Assembly (NCBI GenBank): GCA_963823535.1 | Contig: CAWGLZ010000004.1 | Span: 620,001 to 684,000, forward strand | Source: RPQJ01 sp963823535 | GTDB taxonomy: Bacteria > Pseudomonadota > Gammaproteobacteria > Steroidobacterales > Steroidobacteraceae | Reading direction: 5' to 3' | DNA: 64,000 bases | In this document: in pieces, positions 9,879-23,682 of the stretch | Layout: each line of letters starts with the position of its first letter | How positions within the stretch are numbered: the stretch's first letter is position 1 | Made by a program: the position numbers and the translations under genes | Notes under the pieces: model-generated | What the model saw: only the letters and a program-made list of their open reading frames with translations | Database searches by the model: none | Told to the model about the DNA's origin: nothing

Positions 9879-11019
9879 ATGGCGAAGCGTGACTATTACC
9901 AGGTCCTCGACGTTCCCCGCACGGCGGCAGAGGCAGACATCAAGAAGGCCTACCGGCGCCTGGCCATGAAGTACCACCCGGATCGCAATCCGGGTGATCA
10001 CGAGGCAGAGGGCCGGTTCAAGGAGGCCAAGGAAGCCTACGAGATCCTCACCGATGCCCAGAAGCGGGCGGCCTACGACCAGTTCGGGCATGCGGGCGTC
10101 GAGGGTATGCGAGGCGAGGCGGGGCGGGGGCGCCGGCTTCGACCCGCGCGACGCATTCGGGGACATCTTCGGCGACGTCTTCGGCGACATCTTCGGGGTC
10201 GGGCGCCGGGGTCGTTCGCAGGTCTATCGCGGGGCCGACCTGCGTTACGAACTCGAACTCGACCTCGAGCAGGCCGTCTTCGGGGATACCGCCAGCGTCG
10301 AGTTCGCCACCCTCGCCGAGTGCGACGAGTGCTCGGGCAGTGGCGCGGCCAAGGGCTCGAAGCCGGTCGCCTGCGAGACCTGCCGGGGTGCCGGCCAGGT
10401 GCGGATGCAGCAAGGATTCTTCACGGTCCAGCAGACCTGCCCTCGCTGCCAGGGTCGGGGCCAGGTCGTGAGCGAGCCTTGCGGCCAGTGCCGTGGCCAG
10501 GGCCGCATGCGCAAGCAGAAGACCCTGTCGGTCAAGGTGCCGGCCGGGGTGGATACCGGTGACCGCATCCGCCTGACGGGCGAAGGCGAGGCGGGACGCA
10601 ACGGCGGTCCCACCGGCGACCTGTACGTCGAGGTGCGGGTCCGGGAGCACCCGATCTTCGAGCGCGACGGCAGCCACTTGTCGTGCGAGGTGCCCGTCAG
10701 CTTCGCGCGTGCCACGCTCGGGGGCAGCATCGAAGTGCCGACGCTCGATGGAACCGCGACCATCAAGGTCCCGCCGGAGACGCAGTCGGGCCGCGTGTTC
10801 CGGCTGCGCGAAAAGGGCATCAAGCCCGTGCGCGGCGGGGCCGTCGGGGACCTGTTCTGCCGTGTCGTCGTCGAAACCCCGGTCAACCTCACGCGGGAGC
10901 AGAAGAACCTGCTGCAGAAATTCGAGGAATCGCTGCAGAAGGATGCGTCGCGCCACCATCCGCGGGAGGAGTCGTGGCTCGGCGGCGTCAAGCGATTCTT
11001 CACCAGTCTCGGGGAGTGA
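9879..11019 (+). CDS. dnaJ: Chaperone protein DnaJ, interrupted by a +1 frameshift near 10110-10135
   Basis: The J-domain (MAKRDYYQVLDVPRT, with HPD in MKYHPDRNPGD) is read from 9879 in one frame up to FGHAGVEGM. The rest is read in the next frame, from GGAGFDPRDAFGDIFGD onward, with the four zinc motifs CDECSGSG, CETCRGAG, CPRCQGRG and CGQCRGQG and the C-terminal substrate-binding domains. The whole span is 1141 bases, exactly 379 codons plus stop plus one base, so removing one base restores a normal-length DnaJ. The switch lies in the tract GGCGGGGCGGGGGCGCCGG (about 10118-10136), a place prone to base-count errors. It may be a sequencing or assembly error or a real mutation. DnaJ stimulates DnaK ATPase and hands it unfolded clients. 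Confidence 0.92.
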
Positions 11020-11026
11020 TCCCGGC

Positions 11027-11830
11027 ATGCTGAACGTCGCGATGCTCGGTGCCAGCGGACGCATGGGGCGCACCATCGTGCCGCTGTTGCACGAGGCGGA
11101 CGACCTTCGCCTGAGCGGCGCCCTGGCGGCGGACGATGATTCCCGTCTCGGCCACGACGCGGGCGTGGTGGCCGGCACCGTGCCGATCGGTGTCGAGATC
11201 GGCAGCGACCCCGCGGGGGCGCTGGCGGGTGCGGACGTCGCCATCGATTTCACGCTGCCCGCTGCCTCGCTCGGCCATGCGCGGGCGTGCGGCCACCGGA
11301 AGGTGCCCCTGGTCATCGGCACGACCGGCCACGACGAGGCCGGGCGGGCGGAGATCGGCCGCGTCGCGACGCTCATCCCCATCGTCATGGCGCCCAACAT
11401 GAGCCTGGGCGTGAACCTGCTCTTCAAGCTCGCCGAGCTCGGCGCGCGCGCGCTCGATGCGGGCTACGACGCAGAGATCTTCGAGGCCCACCACCGGCAC
11501 AAGGTCGATGCACCGAGCGGCACGGCCCTCGGACTCGGCCACGCCGTCGCGCGCGGGCGGGGAACCACGCTCGAGCAGGTGGCCGTTTACGGGCGGCATG
11601 GGGCGACCGGGCCGCGCCCGCCGGGAGCCATCGGTTTCAGCGTCGTCCGCGGCGGGGACATCGTCGGGGACCACCGGGTGATCTTTGCCGGCCCGGGCGA
11701 GCAGATCGAACTGGCCCACCATGCCCAGGACCGCTCCGGTTTCGCCCGTGGCGCGCTGGCGGCGGCCCGGTGGGTGGTCGGCAGGCCGCCGGGCCTGTAC
11801 TCGATGTTCGACGTCCTCGGGCTCCAGTAG
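11027..11830 (+). CDS. dapB: 4-hydroxy-tetrahydrodipicolinate reductase
   Basis: 267 residues. It is the NAD(P)H-dependent step of lysine and diaminopimelate synthesis. The Rossmann start MLNVAMLGASGRMGRTIV carries the GASGRMG nucleotide loop. Further motifs are VIGTTGHDE and APNMSLGVNLLF, and the active-site block EAHHRHKVDAPSGTA with paired His and Lys. The ATG at 11027 is 7 bp after the dnaJ stop and gives the family N-terminus. The dnaJ-dapB-carA-carB order is the common gammaproteobacterial one, so dapB probably shares read-through from the heat-shock genes. Confidence 0.96.
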   Translation: MLNVAMLGASGRMGRTIVPLLHEADDLRLSGALAADDDSRLGHDAGVVAGTVPIGVEIGSDPAGALAGADVAIDFTLPAASLGHARACGHRKVPLVIGTTGHDEAGRAEIGRVATLIPIVMAPNMSLGVNLLFKLAELGARALDAGYDAEIFEAHHRHKVDAPSGTALGLGHAVARGRGTTLEQVAVYGRHGATGPRPPGAIGFSVVRGGDIVGDHRVIFAGPGEQIELAHHAQDRSGFARGALAAARWVVGRPPGLYSMFDVLGLQ

Positions 11831-12031
11831 CCCCGACCTGCGGTCGCCGGGTGTCGACGAGGTAACCCGGAGCGATCGCATGGCGCGACCTGACGGGCTC
11901 GCGTAAACTTCCCAACTTAGCCCGTGGAGCAATACACGAACGGGGTGAGCGAGCGCTCATCTCCGACGGTTCGCGCACGCGCTAAACAGGTCCGCATGCA
12001 GTGTGCGGGCCCGGCACCGGAGGGCACGACC
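11831..12031 (+). other. Intergenic region before carA
   Basis: A 201-bp stretch with no convincing gene. The frame of carA stays open here back to 11924, but the implied extension shows no family match. A regulatory leader for arginine or pyrimidine control of carAB would be expected in this place; I could not identify specific operators, and no clear terminator follows dapB. Confidence 0.5.
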
Positions 12032-13189
12032 GTGACGACACCCGCTGTTCTGGCTCTGGAGGACGGCACCGTGTTTCACGGCACGTCCATTGGTGCCGCC
12101 GGCACGGCCACGGGCGAGGTCGTGTTCAACACGGCGATGACCGGCTACCAGGAGATCCTCACCGATCCGTCCTACGCCCGCCAGATCGTCACCCTGACCT
12201 ATCCCCACATCGGCAACACCGGCACCAATCCCGAGGACCTCGAGTCGAACGCCATCCAGGCGGCGGGACTGGTGGTCCGGGACCTGCCGCTGCTGCATTC
12301 GAACTGGCGCGCGACGGAGTCGCTGCCGGAGTTCCTGGCACGGGGCCACGTGGTGGCCATCGCGGACATCGATACCCGCAAGCTCACGCGCATCCTGAGG
12401 GAAAAGGGTGCCCAGGCGGGCTGCATTGCCAGTGGGGACGCCGCATCGCGGGCAAATCTCGCCGTCGAGGCGGCACGTCGCTTCCCGGGCCTGAAGGGGA
12501 TGGACCTCGCGAAGGTCGTCTCCACGAAGCGCAGTTTCCAGTGGAACGAGGGCACCAACTGGTCGCTGGAGCAGGGGCCCAAGCGTCGCCCCGGGCAGCG
12601 GTTGCACGTCGTGGCCTATGACTTCGGCATCAAGCGGAACATCCTCCGGCTGCTGGCCGACCACGGCTGCCGCATGACGGTGGTGCCGGCCCAGACCCCG
12701 GCCGAGGAGGTGACCGCCCTCAAGCCGGACGGCGTCTTCCTCTCCAACGGTCCGGGCGATCCGGAGCCCTGCGACTATGCGATCGCGGCCACCCGCGAGT
12801 TCCTGGCGAAGGGGGTGCCGCTGTTCGGCATCTGCCTCGGCCACCAGCTGCTCGGGCTCGCGGTCGGGGCGCGCACGGTCAAGATGAAGTTCGGGCACCA
12901 CGGGGCCAATCACCCGGTGATCGACCTCGACTCGGGACGCGTGTTCATCTCGAGCCAGAACCACGGTTTCGCCGTGGACGAGGCGACGCTGCCGGACAAC
13001 GTGCGGCCGACGCACCGCTCGCTGTTCGACGGGTCGCTGCAGGGCATCGCCTGCACTGACCGGCCGGCGTTCGGCTTCCAGGGCCACCCGGAGGCGAGCC
13101 CGGGTCCGCGCGACCTCGCACCACTGTTCTCGCTGTTCGTCGAGTCGATGCTTCGCCAGGGCGCCATGCCCGTCCGGCAGAACGCCTGA
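12032..13189 (+). CDS. carA: Carbamoyl-phosphate synthase small subunit
   Basis: 385 residues from a GTG start at 12032. It is a glutaminase that feeds ammonia to CarB for carbamoyl phosphate used in arginine and pyrimidine synthesis. The N-terminal CPSase domain runs from ALEDGTVFHGTSIGA. The class I amidotransferase domain has DFGIKRNILRLL, the oxyanion block LSNGPGDPEPCDYA, the nucleophile elbow GICLGHQLLGLA (Cys in G-I-C-L-G) and the late FQGHPEASPGP with catalytic His and Glu. The GTG is chosen because GGAGGG lies 8-13 bp upstream and the length then matches the family; ATG 11996 is the alternative. carB follows after 18 bp. Confidence 0.96.
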   Translation: MTTPAVLALEDGTVFHGTSIGAAGTATGEVVFNTAMTGYQEILTDPSYARQIVTLTYPHIGNTGTNPEDLESNAIQAAGLVVRDLPLLHSNWRATESLPEFLARGHVVAIADIDTRKLTRILREKGAQAGCIASGDAASRANLAVEAARRFPGLKGMDLAKVVSTKRSFQWNEGTNWSLEQGPKRRPGQRLHVVAYDFGIKRNILRLLADHGCRMTVVPAQTPAEEVTALKPDGVFLSNGPGDPEPCDYAIAATREFLAKGVPLFGICLGHQLLGLAVGARTVKMKFGHHGANHPVIDLDSGRVFISSQNHGFAVDEATLPDNVRPTHRSLFDGSLQGIACTDRPAFGFQGHPEASPGPRDLAPLFSLFVESMLRQGAMPVRQNA

Positions 13190-13207
13190 ACCCGGGACGA
13201 CAGACAC

Positions 13208-16428
<3,221 letters not shown>

Positions 16429-16432
<4 letters not shown>

Positions 16433-16905
16433 AGCGTAAGCCATTGACTTCAAAGGGTGCGGAGAAGCTGAGAGTCGAGCTTCGCCGGCTCAAGACCGAG
16501 GAGCGCCCGCGCATCATCCAGGCGATCGCGGAGGCGCGTGCCCACGGCGATCTCAGCGAGAACGCCGAGTATCACGCGGCACGGGAGCAGCAGGGGTTCG
16601 TGGAGGGACGGATCAAGCACCTCGAGCACGACCTCTCGCACTGCGAGATCATCGATGTGGCGCATCTGCCGCAGACCGGGCGGGTCGTCTTCGGGGCCAC
16701 CGTGCACCTCGAAGACCAGGACGACGGGTCCGAGGTGGTGTTCCAGATCGTGGGTGAGCCCGAGGCGGACGTGCGGCTCGGCCTGATCTCGATCACCTCG
16801 CCGATCGCCCGGGCGCTGGTCGGCAAGGTGGAGGGGGACGTGGTCGACGTTGCCGTTCCCGGAGGAACGCGCGCCCTGGAAATTGTCGCCGTGCGCTACG
16901 TCTGA
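16429..16905 (+). CDS. greA: Transcription elongation factor GreA
   Basis: 158 residues. It rescues backtracked RNA polymerase by stimulating transcript cleavage. The N-terminal coiled coil has LTSKGAEKLRVELRRLK and the acidic tip block ARAHGDLSENAEYHAAREQQ, in which D and E side chains at the tip enter the secondary channel. The C-terminal FKBP-like domain has GRVVFGATVHLED and SPIARALVGKVEGDVVDV. The ATG overlaps the carB stop by 4 bp, so greA is translationally coupled to carB, as in many gammaproteobacteria. Confidence 0.97.
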
Positions 16906-16929
16906 GCGGCCCGCCGCCGGGGCCAGCCG

Positions 16930-17226
16930 TCAGTCCGGCAGCAGGATGCCGGGCTTGTCGGGATTGCGGCGGTAGTACAGTGCGACATGTCCGATGCGCT
17001 GTACCAGTTCTGACCCGGTGGCCGCCGCCAGTCCGGCCAGCAGGCTGTCACGTTCGTCCCGATCGCCGACCCGCGCCCGCACCTTGACCAGTTCGTGGTC
17101 CCGCAGCGCCCGGTCGAGTTCCGCAATGACGTTCGGGCTGACGCCCCCCTGGCCGACCAGCACGATCGGGTTGTGGTCGTGGCCCAGGCGGCGGAGGAAC
17201 TTGCGTTGGGGTTCGTTGAGGGGCAT
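16930..17226 (-). CDS. yhbY: YhbY family ribosome-associated RNA-binding protein
   Basis: 98 residues with a single CRM (chloroplast RNA splicing and ribosome maturation) domain. The N-terminus MPLNEPQRKFLRRLGHD, the GQGGVSPNVIAELDRAL segment (related to the G-x-x-G loop), and HELVKVRARVGDRDERD match the family. E. coli YhbY associates with pre-50S particles and is thought to aid ribosome assembly. It is convergent with greA (24-bp gap) and divergent from rlmE (104 bp), the usual arrangement. Confidence 0.94.
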   Translation of the reverse strand: MPLNEPQRKFLRRLGHDHNPIVLVGQGGVSPNVIAELDRALRDHELVKVRARVGDRDERDSLLAGLAAATGSELVQRIGHVALYYRRNPDKPGILLPD

Positions 17227-17330
17227 GGGACGGCATTCGACATCGGTGACCAGGCGGTAGTGTAGCGGGGCTGCGGCTGATCGACCCGCCTGCGATACCC
17301 TGTCCGGGCGTCAACACAGCGTTTCCTCCA

Positions 17331-17957
17331 ATGGCGAAGCGTTCGAAGAGTTCCACCCGCTGGCTTGCAGAGCATGCCTCGGACCCGTACGTGAAGCGGG
17401 CGCACGAGGAGGGCTGGCGTTCGCGCGCGGCGTTCAAGCTGGAGGAGATCCAGAAGTCCGACCGGCTGCTCAAGCAGGGTATGACGGTCGTCGACCTCGG
17501 CGCGGCGCCGGGGGGCTGGAGCCAGTTCGCGGCACGCTACCTGGCGGGCAAGGGGCGCGTGATCGCCGTCGACGTGCTGGAGATGCCGGCCATCCCGGGG
17601 GTCGAGTTCATCCAGGGTGACTTCGGCGAGGCGTCCGTGCTCGAGGAACTGGAGCGGGCCCTGGGGGGCGCCCGGGTCGACCTTGTAATGTCGGACCTGG
17701 CCCCCAACATGATGGGCATCGCGGACGTCGACCACGACCGTTCCATGTACCTGGTGGACCTCGTCGTGGACTTCGCTGCGCAGAACCTGCGCCCGGGCGG
17801 GGACCTGCTGATGAAGGTCTTCCAGGGCCGGGAGTTCCAGCCCCTGATCGGCCGACTGCGGCAGACATATGAATCCGTGAAACTGCGCAAGCCGAAATCG
17901 TCACGGGCCCGCAGTGCCGAGGTGTACGTTCTGGCACGCGGGTATCGATTGGTGTAG
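17331..17957 (+). CDS. rlmE: 23S rRNA 2'-O-ribose U2552 methyltransferase RlmE (FtsJ/RrmJ)
   Basis: 208 residues. It methylates the A-loop uridine of 23S rRNA using SAM, a late step of 50S maturation. The N-terminus SSTRWLAEHASDPYVKRAHEE leads into WRSRAAFKLEEI, which has the first catalytic Lys. The SAM loop is VVDLGAAPGGWSQFA, the catalytic Asp lies in MSDLAPNMMG, the second Lys in LLMKVFQG, and the last Glu in RSAEVYVL. This completes the K-D-K-E tetrad. It is followed by ftsH after 65 bp, the conserved rlmE-ftsH pair that is heat-inducible in E. coli. Confidence 0.97.
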   Translation: MAKRSKSSTRWLAEHASDPYVKRAHEEGWRSRAAFKLEEIQKSDRLLKQGMTVVDLGAAPGGWSQFAARYLAGKGRVIAVDVLEMPAIPGVEFIQGDFGEASVLEELERALGGARVDLVMSDLAPNMMGIADVDHDRSMYLVDLVVDFAAQNLRPGGDLLMKVFQGREFQPLIGRLRQTYESVKLRKPKSSRARSAEVYVLARGYRLV

Positions 17958-18022
17958 TGTCGGTCGTACGGTATAGCGCGGTCCGCGCCGAGTCGTAACG
18001 CTCGTTTCCGAGGTCAATAGCT

Positions 18023-19942
<1,920 letters not shown>

Positions 19943-19952
19943 CAGACCTCTT

Positions 19953-19982
19953 GCGCCCGGCTCCTGCCGGGCGCTTCGTTTC
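19953..19982 (+). terminator. Rho-independent terminator after ftsH
   Basis: An 8-bp GC stem GCGCCCGG / CCGGGCGC (19953-19960 with 19967-19974) with a six-base loop is followed by TTCGTTTC. It lies 11 bp after the ftsH stop and 16 bp before folP, so folP may depend partly on read-through. Confidence 0.7.
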
Positions 19983-19997
19983 CCGCCCGGTTCGACC

Positions 19998-20840
19998 ATG
20001 AAACTCGTTTGCCGTGACACTGTGCTCGACCTCGGCGAGCCGATCGTCATGGGAGTGCTCAACGTCACCCCGGACTCGTTTTCCGACGGCGGGCGGCATG
20101 TCGAGGCCGATGCCGCCCTTGCGCGGGGACTCGCGATGGCCGGCCAGGGTGCCCGCATCGTCGACGTCGGCGGAGAATCGACGCGCCCCGGCGCCGCGCC
20201 GGTCCGGCTGGCGGAGGAACTCGCCCGCGTGGTGCCGGTCATCGCGCGGCTGGCCGGCCGCATCGACGTCCCGATCTCCGTGGACACGAGCAAGCCGGAG
20301 GTCATGCGGGCGGCGGTCGAGGCCGGGGCCAGCCTGATCAACGACGTCCGGGCGCTGGAGGCGCCGGGCGCGCTCGAGACGGCGGCCGGAACGGGTGCCG
20401 CCGTGTGCCTGATGCACATGCGCGGCGAGCCCCGCAGCATGCAGGACGCGCCCCACTATCACGACGTGGTGTCGGAAGTCCGTGACTATCTCGCTGCCCG
20501 GGTCGCCGCCTGCGAGGCTGCCGGCATTCCACGCGAGCGCATCTGCGTGGATCCCGGCATCGGATTCGGCAAGCGCCTGGAACACAACCTGGCCCTGCTG
20601 ACGGCCCTGGACCGGCTGGCGGCACCGGGAATCCCGGTACTGGTCGGCGTTTCGCGCAAGTCGCTCATCGGTATGATCACGGGTCGTCCGGTGGACGGGC
20701 GCCTCGCTGGCAGCGTGGCCCTGGCGGCGCTGGGCGTGTGGCACGGGGCGGCGATCGTCCGGGCGCACGACGTGGCGGAAACGGTGGATGCAGTGAAAGT
20801 GGCGAGTGTGCTCAAGCGTGCCGCCATGGGAGGAACCTGA
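19998..20840 (+). CDS. folP: Dihydropteroate synthase
   Basis: 280 residues. It condenses p-aminobenzoate with hydroxymethyl-dihydropterin pyrophosphate in folate synthesis and is the sulfonamide target. The TIM-barrel motifs are MGVLNVTPDSFSDGG, IVDVGGESTRPGA, ISVDTSKPEV, the INDVRALE block, DPGIGFGK and LVGVSRKSLIG. The ATG at 19998 starts at the family N-terminus. The stop is 2 bp before the glmM ATG, forming the conserved folP-glmM pair. Confidence 0.97.
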   Translation: MKLVCRDTVLDLGEPIVMGVLNVTPDSFSDGGRHVEADAALARGLAMAGQGARIVDVGGESTRPGAAPVRLAEELARVVPVIARLAGRIDVPISVDTSKPEVMRAAVEAGASLINDVRALEAPGALETAAGTGAAVCLMHMRGEPRSMQDAPHYHDVVSEVRDYLAARVAACEAAGIPRERICVDPGIGFGKRLEHNLALLTALDRLAAPGIPVLVGVSRKSLIGMITGRPVDGRLAGSVALAALGVWHGAAIVRAHDVAETVDAVKVASVLKRAAMGGT

Positions 20841-20842
20841 GG

Positions 20843-22174
20843 ATGGCACGCAGATACTTCGGCACCGACGGCGTGCGCGGCAGGGTGGGGGACGAACCCA
20901 TGACCGTCGAGTTCGCGCTGCGACTGGCGAGTGCGGCGGCACGTGTGCTGGCCCCGGGGGGCGGGACCGCGCTCGTCGGCAAGGACACCCGACTGTCGGG
21001 GTACATGTTCGAGGCGGCGCTCGAGGCGGGCTTCGTCGCAGCCGGGGTCGACGTGAGCCTCATCGGCCCGCTGCCGACGCCCGGCATCGCCTTCCTGACC
21101 CAGAAGTTCGGGTGCAGCTTCGGGGTGGTCATCAGCGCGTCCCACAACCTGTACGAGGACAACGGCATCAAGTTCTTCGACGGCACGGGGAGCAAGCTGT
21201 CGGACGAGGTCGAGGAGCGGATCGAGGCACTGCTGGAAGACCCGGCGCTCACCCGGGAATCGATCGCGCTGGGACGGGCGACGCGCGTCGACCGGTCGCG
21301 GACCGTCTACCAGGACTTCTGTGCCTCGACGGTGCCGCCGGGCACGGACCTCAGCGGCCTCAAGATCGTCATCGACTGCGCGCATGGGGCGACGTACAAG
21401 GTGGCCCCCAGGGTCCTGTCGGACCTCGGTGCGGAGATCATCCCGATCGGCTGCTCGCCGAACGGCCGCAACATCAATCTCGGCTGCGGTTCCACCTCCC
21501 CGGAACTGCTGCAGCTCACGGTGGCGGGCGTTCGCGCCGACGTCGGCATCGCGCTCGATGGCGACGGCGATCGCCTGGTGATGGTGGATCACCTCGGGCG
21601 GATCGTAGACGGCGACCGCCTGCTCTACGTCATCGCGCGGGACCGCAAGAGCCTGGGCCAGCTGGAGGGTCCGGTCGTCGGCACCGTGATGAGCAATCTT
21701 GGACTGGAGCTCGCGTTGCGGGACGAAGGCATTCCGTTCCTGCGGGCAGCGGTCGGCGACCGGTACGTGCTGGCGATGCTGCGCGAGCACGGCGGTGTCC
21801 TGGGTGGGGAAACGTCGGGCCACCTGCTCTGCCTGGACCGGACGACCACGGGGGACGGACTGGTGAGCGCACTGCAGGTCCTGGCCGTGATGAAGCGCAC
21901 GGGGCGACCGCTCGCGGAACTCGCAGCCGGCATGTCGCAGTTTCCGCAGGTAATGGTGAACGTGCGGGTCGCCGAACGGATCGATCCGCGGGAGTCGCCC
22001 GACATCCAGGCGGCCGTCCGTCGCGTCGAGGCAGAACTCGGGGACACGGGCCGGGTCGTGCTGCGGGCGTCGGGCACGGAGCCGCTGATCCGGGTCATGG
22101 TCGAAGGGCAGGACGAATCGATCGTCACGCGGCACGCGAACGCGCTGGCCGAGACCGTGAAGCAGGCCGTCTGA
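20843..22174 (+). CDS. glmM: Phosphoglucosamine mutase
   Basis: 443 residues. It converts glucosamine-6-phosphate to glucosamine-1-phosphate for UDP-GlcNAc, peptidoglycan and LPS. The start RYFGTDGVRG is diagnostic. The active serine that becomes phosphorylated lies in VVISASHNLYEDNG, the metal loop is ALDGDGDRLVMVD, the sugar loop is GGETSGHLL, and the phosphate loop is RASGTEPLIRVMVEG. The gene directly follows folP (2 bp gap), so the two are presumably co-transcribed. Confidence 0.97.
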   Translation: MARRYFGTDGVRGRVGDEPMTVEFALRLASAAARVLAPGGGTALVGKDTRLSGYMFEAALEAGFVAAGVDVSLIGPLPTPGIAFLTQKFGCSFGVVISASHNLYEDNGIKFFDGTGSKLSDEVEERIEALLEDPALTRESIALGRATRVDRSRTVYQDFCASTVPPGTDLSGLKIVIDCAHGATYKVAPRVLSDLGAEIIPIGCSPNGRNINLGCGSTSPELLQLTVAGVRADVGIALDGDGDRLVMVDHLGRIVDGDRLLYVIARDRKSLGQLEGPVVGTVMSNLGLELALRDEGIPFLRAAVGDRYVLAMLREHGGVLGGETSGHLLCLDRTTTGDGLVSALQVLAVMKRTGRPLAELAAGMSQFPQVMVNVRVAERIDPRESPDIQAAVRRVEAELGDTGRVVLRASGTEPLIRVMVEGQDESIVTRHANALAETVKQAV

Positions 22175-22281
22175 ACGGTGCACGGCGCATTGCTTTCCGG
22201 GCGACCCGCCGCTAAGATCGCGCGCCTTTCGCGGACCGAGTCCCCTGGCCGGTGACGGCCGCACGGACGCCGGAGAGCCGA

Positions 22282-23034
22282 ATGCGCAAGCCCCTCGTCG
22301 CTGGAAACTGGAAAATGCACGGCTCGCGGGCCGAGAACGCGAGTCTCGTGGAGACCCTGCTCGACCTGCTGCGCCCCGAGTCGCGGGCGGAAGTCCTGAT
22401 CTGTCCGCCGTTCGTCTACCTCTGGGAGACCGGGCGGATGCTGAAAGACACGGACGTGGCGCTCGGCGCCCAGTCCGTGTGCGCCGAGCCGCTCGGAGCG
22501 TTCACGGGCGAGATCTCGGGGTCGATGCTGCTCGATGTCGGTTGCCGCTACGTGCTGGTCGGCCATTCCGAGCGCCGCCAGTTGTTCGGAGAGAGCGACG
22601 CGCTGGTGGCGCGAAAGTTCCTGGCGACGCAGGCCCAGGGCCTGACGCCGGTCCTGTGCGTGGGAGAAACGCTCGAGGAGCGCGAATCGGGGCGGACCAC
22701 GCAGGTGGTGGAGCGGCAGCTCGAGGCGGTGCTGTCCGTGAGCGGCGTGGCCGCCCTCGGCAACGCGGTCATCGCGTACGAACCCGTGTGGGCCATCGGA
22801 ACCGGGCGAACCGCGTCCCCTGAGCAGGCACAGGAAGTCCACGCCCTGATTCGCGCCAAGGTCGCGGCGCTGGATGCTACAATTGCCGGATCCGTGAGGA
22901 TCCTGTACGGCGGCAGCGTCAAGGCGTCGAACGCACGGGAACTCTTTGCGATGGCGGACATCGACGGCGGGCTCGTCGGCGGTGCTTCGCTTACGGCAGA
23001 GGAATTCGCGCAGATCTGCGCAGCCGCGGACTGA
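22282..23034 (+). CDS. tpiA: Triosephosphate isomerase
   Basis: 250 residues. It interconverts dihydroxyacetone phosphate and glyceraldehyde-3-phosphate. The motifs are VAGNWKMHGS with the active-site Asn and Lys, GHSERRQLFGE with the electrophilic His, AYEPVWAIGTG with the catalytic Glu, and the phosphate-binding YGGSVKASN and GLVGGASL. The ATG at 22282 gives the canonical MRKPLVAGNWKM start; an in-frame GTG at 22252 would add ten residues. The tpiA-secG-tRNA-Leu-nuo order is conserved in gammaproteobacteria. Confidence 0.97.
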   Translation: MRKPLVAGNWKMHGSRAENASLVETLLDLLRPESRAEVLICPPFVYLWETGRMLKDTDVALGAQSVCAEPLGAFTGEISGSMLLDVGCRYVLVGHSERRQLFGESDALVARKFLATQAQGLTPVLCVGETLEERESGRTTQVVERQLEAVLSVSGVAALGNAVIAYEPVWAIGTGRTASPEQAQEVHALIRAKVAALDATIAGSVRILYGGSVKASNARELFAMADIDGGLVGGASLTAEEFAQICAAAD

Positions 23035-23053
23035 TTACGGAGAAGGCAGGCAA

Positions 23054-23455
23054 ATGAGCTGGGTACAAACGCTGGCAGTCGTCGTTCACGTGCTGCTGGC
23101 GGCATCGATCATCGCGCTGGTGCTCCTGCAGCGTGGCCGTGGCGCCGACGCGGGCGCGGGCTTTGGCGCCGGGGCCTCGGGAACCGTGTTCGGATCCCGT
23201 GGCTCGGGTTCGTTCCTGTCGCGGACGACGGCGATCCTGGCCACGCTCTTCTTCGTGACGAGCCTCGGCCTGTCGTACCTCTTCAGCCAGACGACCGAGC
23301 CGACGAGCGTGGTCGACCGCCTGCAGACGGAGCAGGCGGCCCCGACACCGCTGGCGCCGCCGCCCGGCATGCTGCCCACCGTGCCCGAGACTGAAACGGC
23401 CCCGGTCGAGGCGCCGCCTGCGGCGACGAGCGAGCCCGCGCCGGCGAACCAGTAA
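23054..23455 (+). CDS. secG: Preprotein translocase subunit SecG
   Basis: 133 residues. It is the small subunit of the SecYEG channel. Two TM segments are visible (about residues 5-25 and 56-75), joined by the conserved glycine/serine-rich loop GRGADAGAGFGAGASGTVFG that contains the family G-A-S-x-x-x-F-G motif. The C-terminal 50 residues are rich in Pro, Ala and Glu and are longer than in E. coli (110 aa); such tails vary freely. The ATG at 23054 has GGAGAAGGCAGG upstream. Confidence 0.95.
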   Translation: MSWVQTLAVVVHVLLAASIIALVLLQRGRGADAGAGFGAGASGTVFGSRGSGSFLSRTTAILATLFFVTSLGLSYLFSQTTEPTSVVDRLQTEQAAPTPLAPPPGMLPTVPETETAPVEAPPAATSEPAPANQ

Positions 23456-23477
23456 CGGTCACAGGATCCTGACGATT

Positions 23478-23562
23478 GCGGATGTGGTGGAATTGGTAGA
23501 CACGCTATCTTGAGGGGGTAGTGCCGTAAGGCGTGAGAGTTCGAGTCTCTCCATCCGCACCA
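23478..23562 (+). tRNA. tRNA-Leu (anticodon GAG)
   Basis: The 85-nt sequence folds as a class II tRNA. The acceptor stem is GCGGATG / CATCCGC, and the D arm contains GGAATTGGTAGAC. The anticodon stem CTATC / GGTAG encloses the loop TTGAGGG, placing GAG at 34-36. A long variable arm TGCCGTAAGGCG and a T arm GAGAG-TTCGAGT-CTCTC follow. The discriminator A and CCA (23560-23562) are encoded. It sits between secG and nuoA, its usual place. Confidence 0.97.
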
Positions 23563-23573
23563 GACCAGTGAAC

Positions 23574-23599
23574 AGGCGAACCCAGGGGTTCGCCTTTTT
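23574..23599 (+). terminator. Rho-independent terminator after tRNA-Leu
   Basis: A 9-bp stem AGGCGAACC / GGTTCGCCT with a CAGG-containing loop is followed by a T-run (23595-23599) and TTTG. It separates the secG/tRNA unit from the nuo operon. Confidence 0.85.
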
Positions 23600-23682
23600 G
23601 TTTGTACACCTTACTGCGCCGCAATAGTCCCTGATAGAATTTGCGGCCCGTCGGGGCTGCATAACCGGAGTCGTGAGGCGCG
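23600..23682 (+). promoter_or_regulatory. Likely nuo operon promoter region
   Basis: This 83-bp gap precedes nuoA and follows a strong terminator, so the 14-gene operon needs a promoter here. A TAGAAT at 23635-23640 would serve as -10; the -35 (about TTACTG, 23611-23616) is weak. I saw no recognisable operator. Confidence 0.4.
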
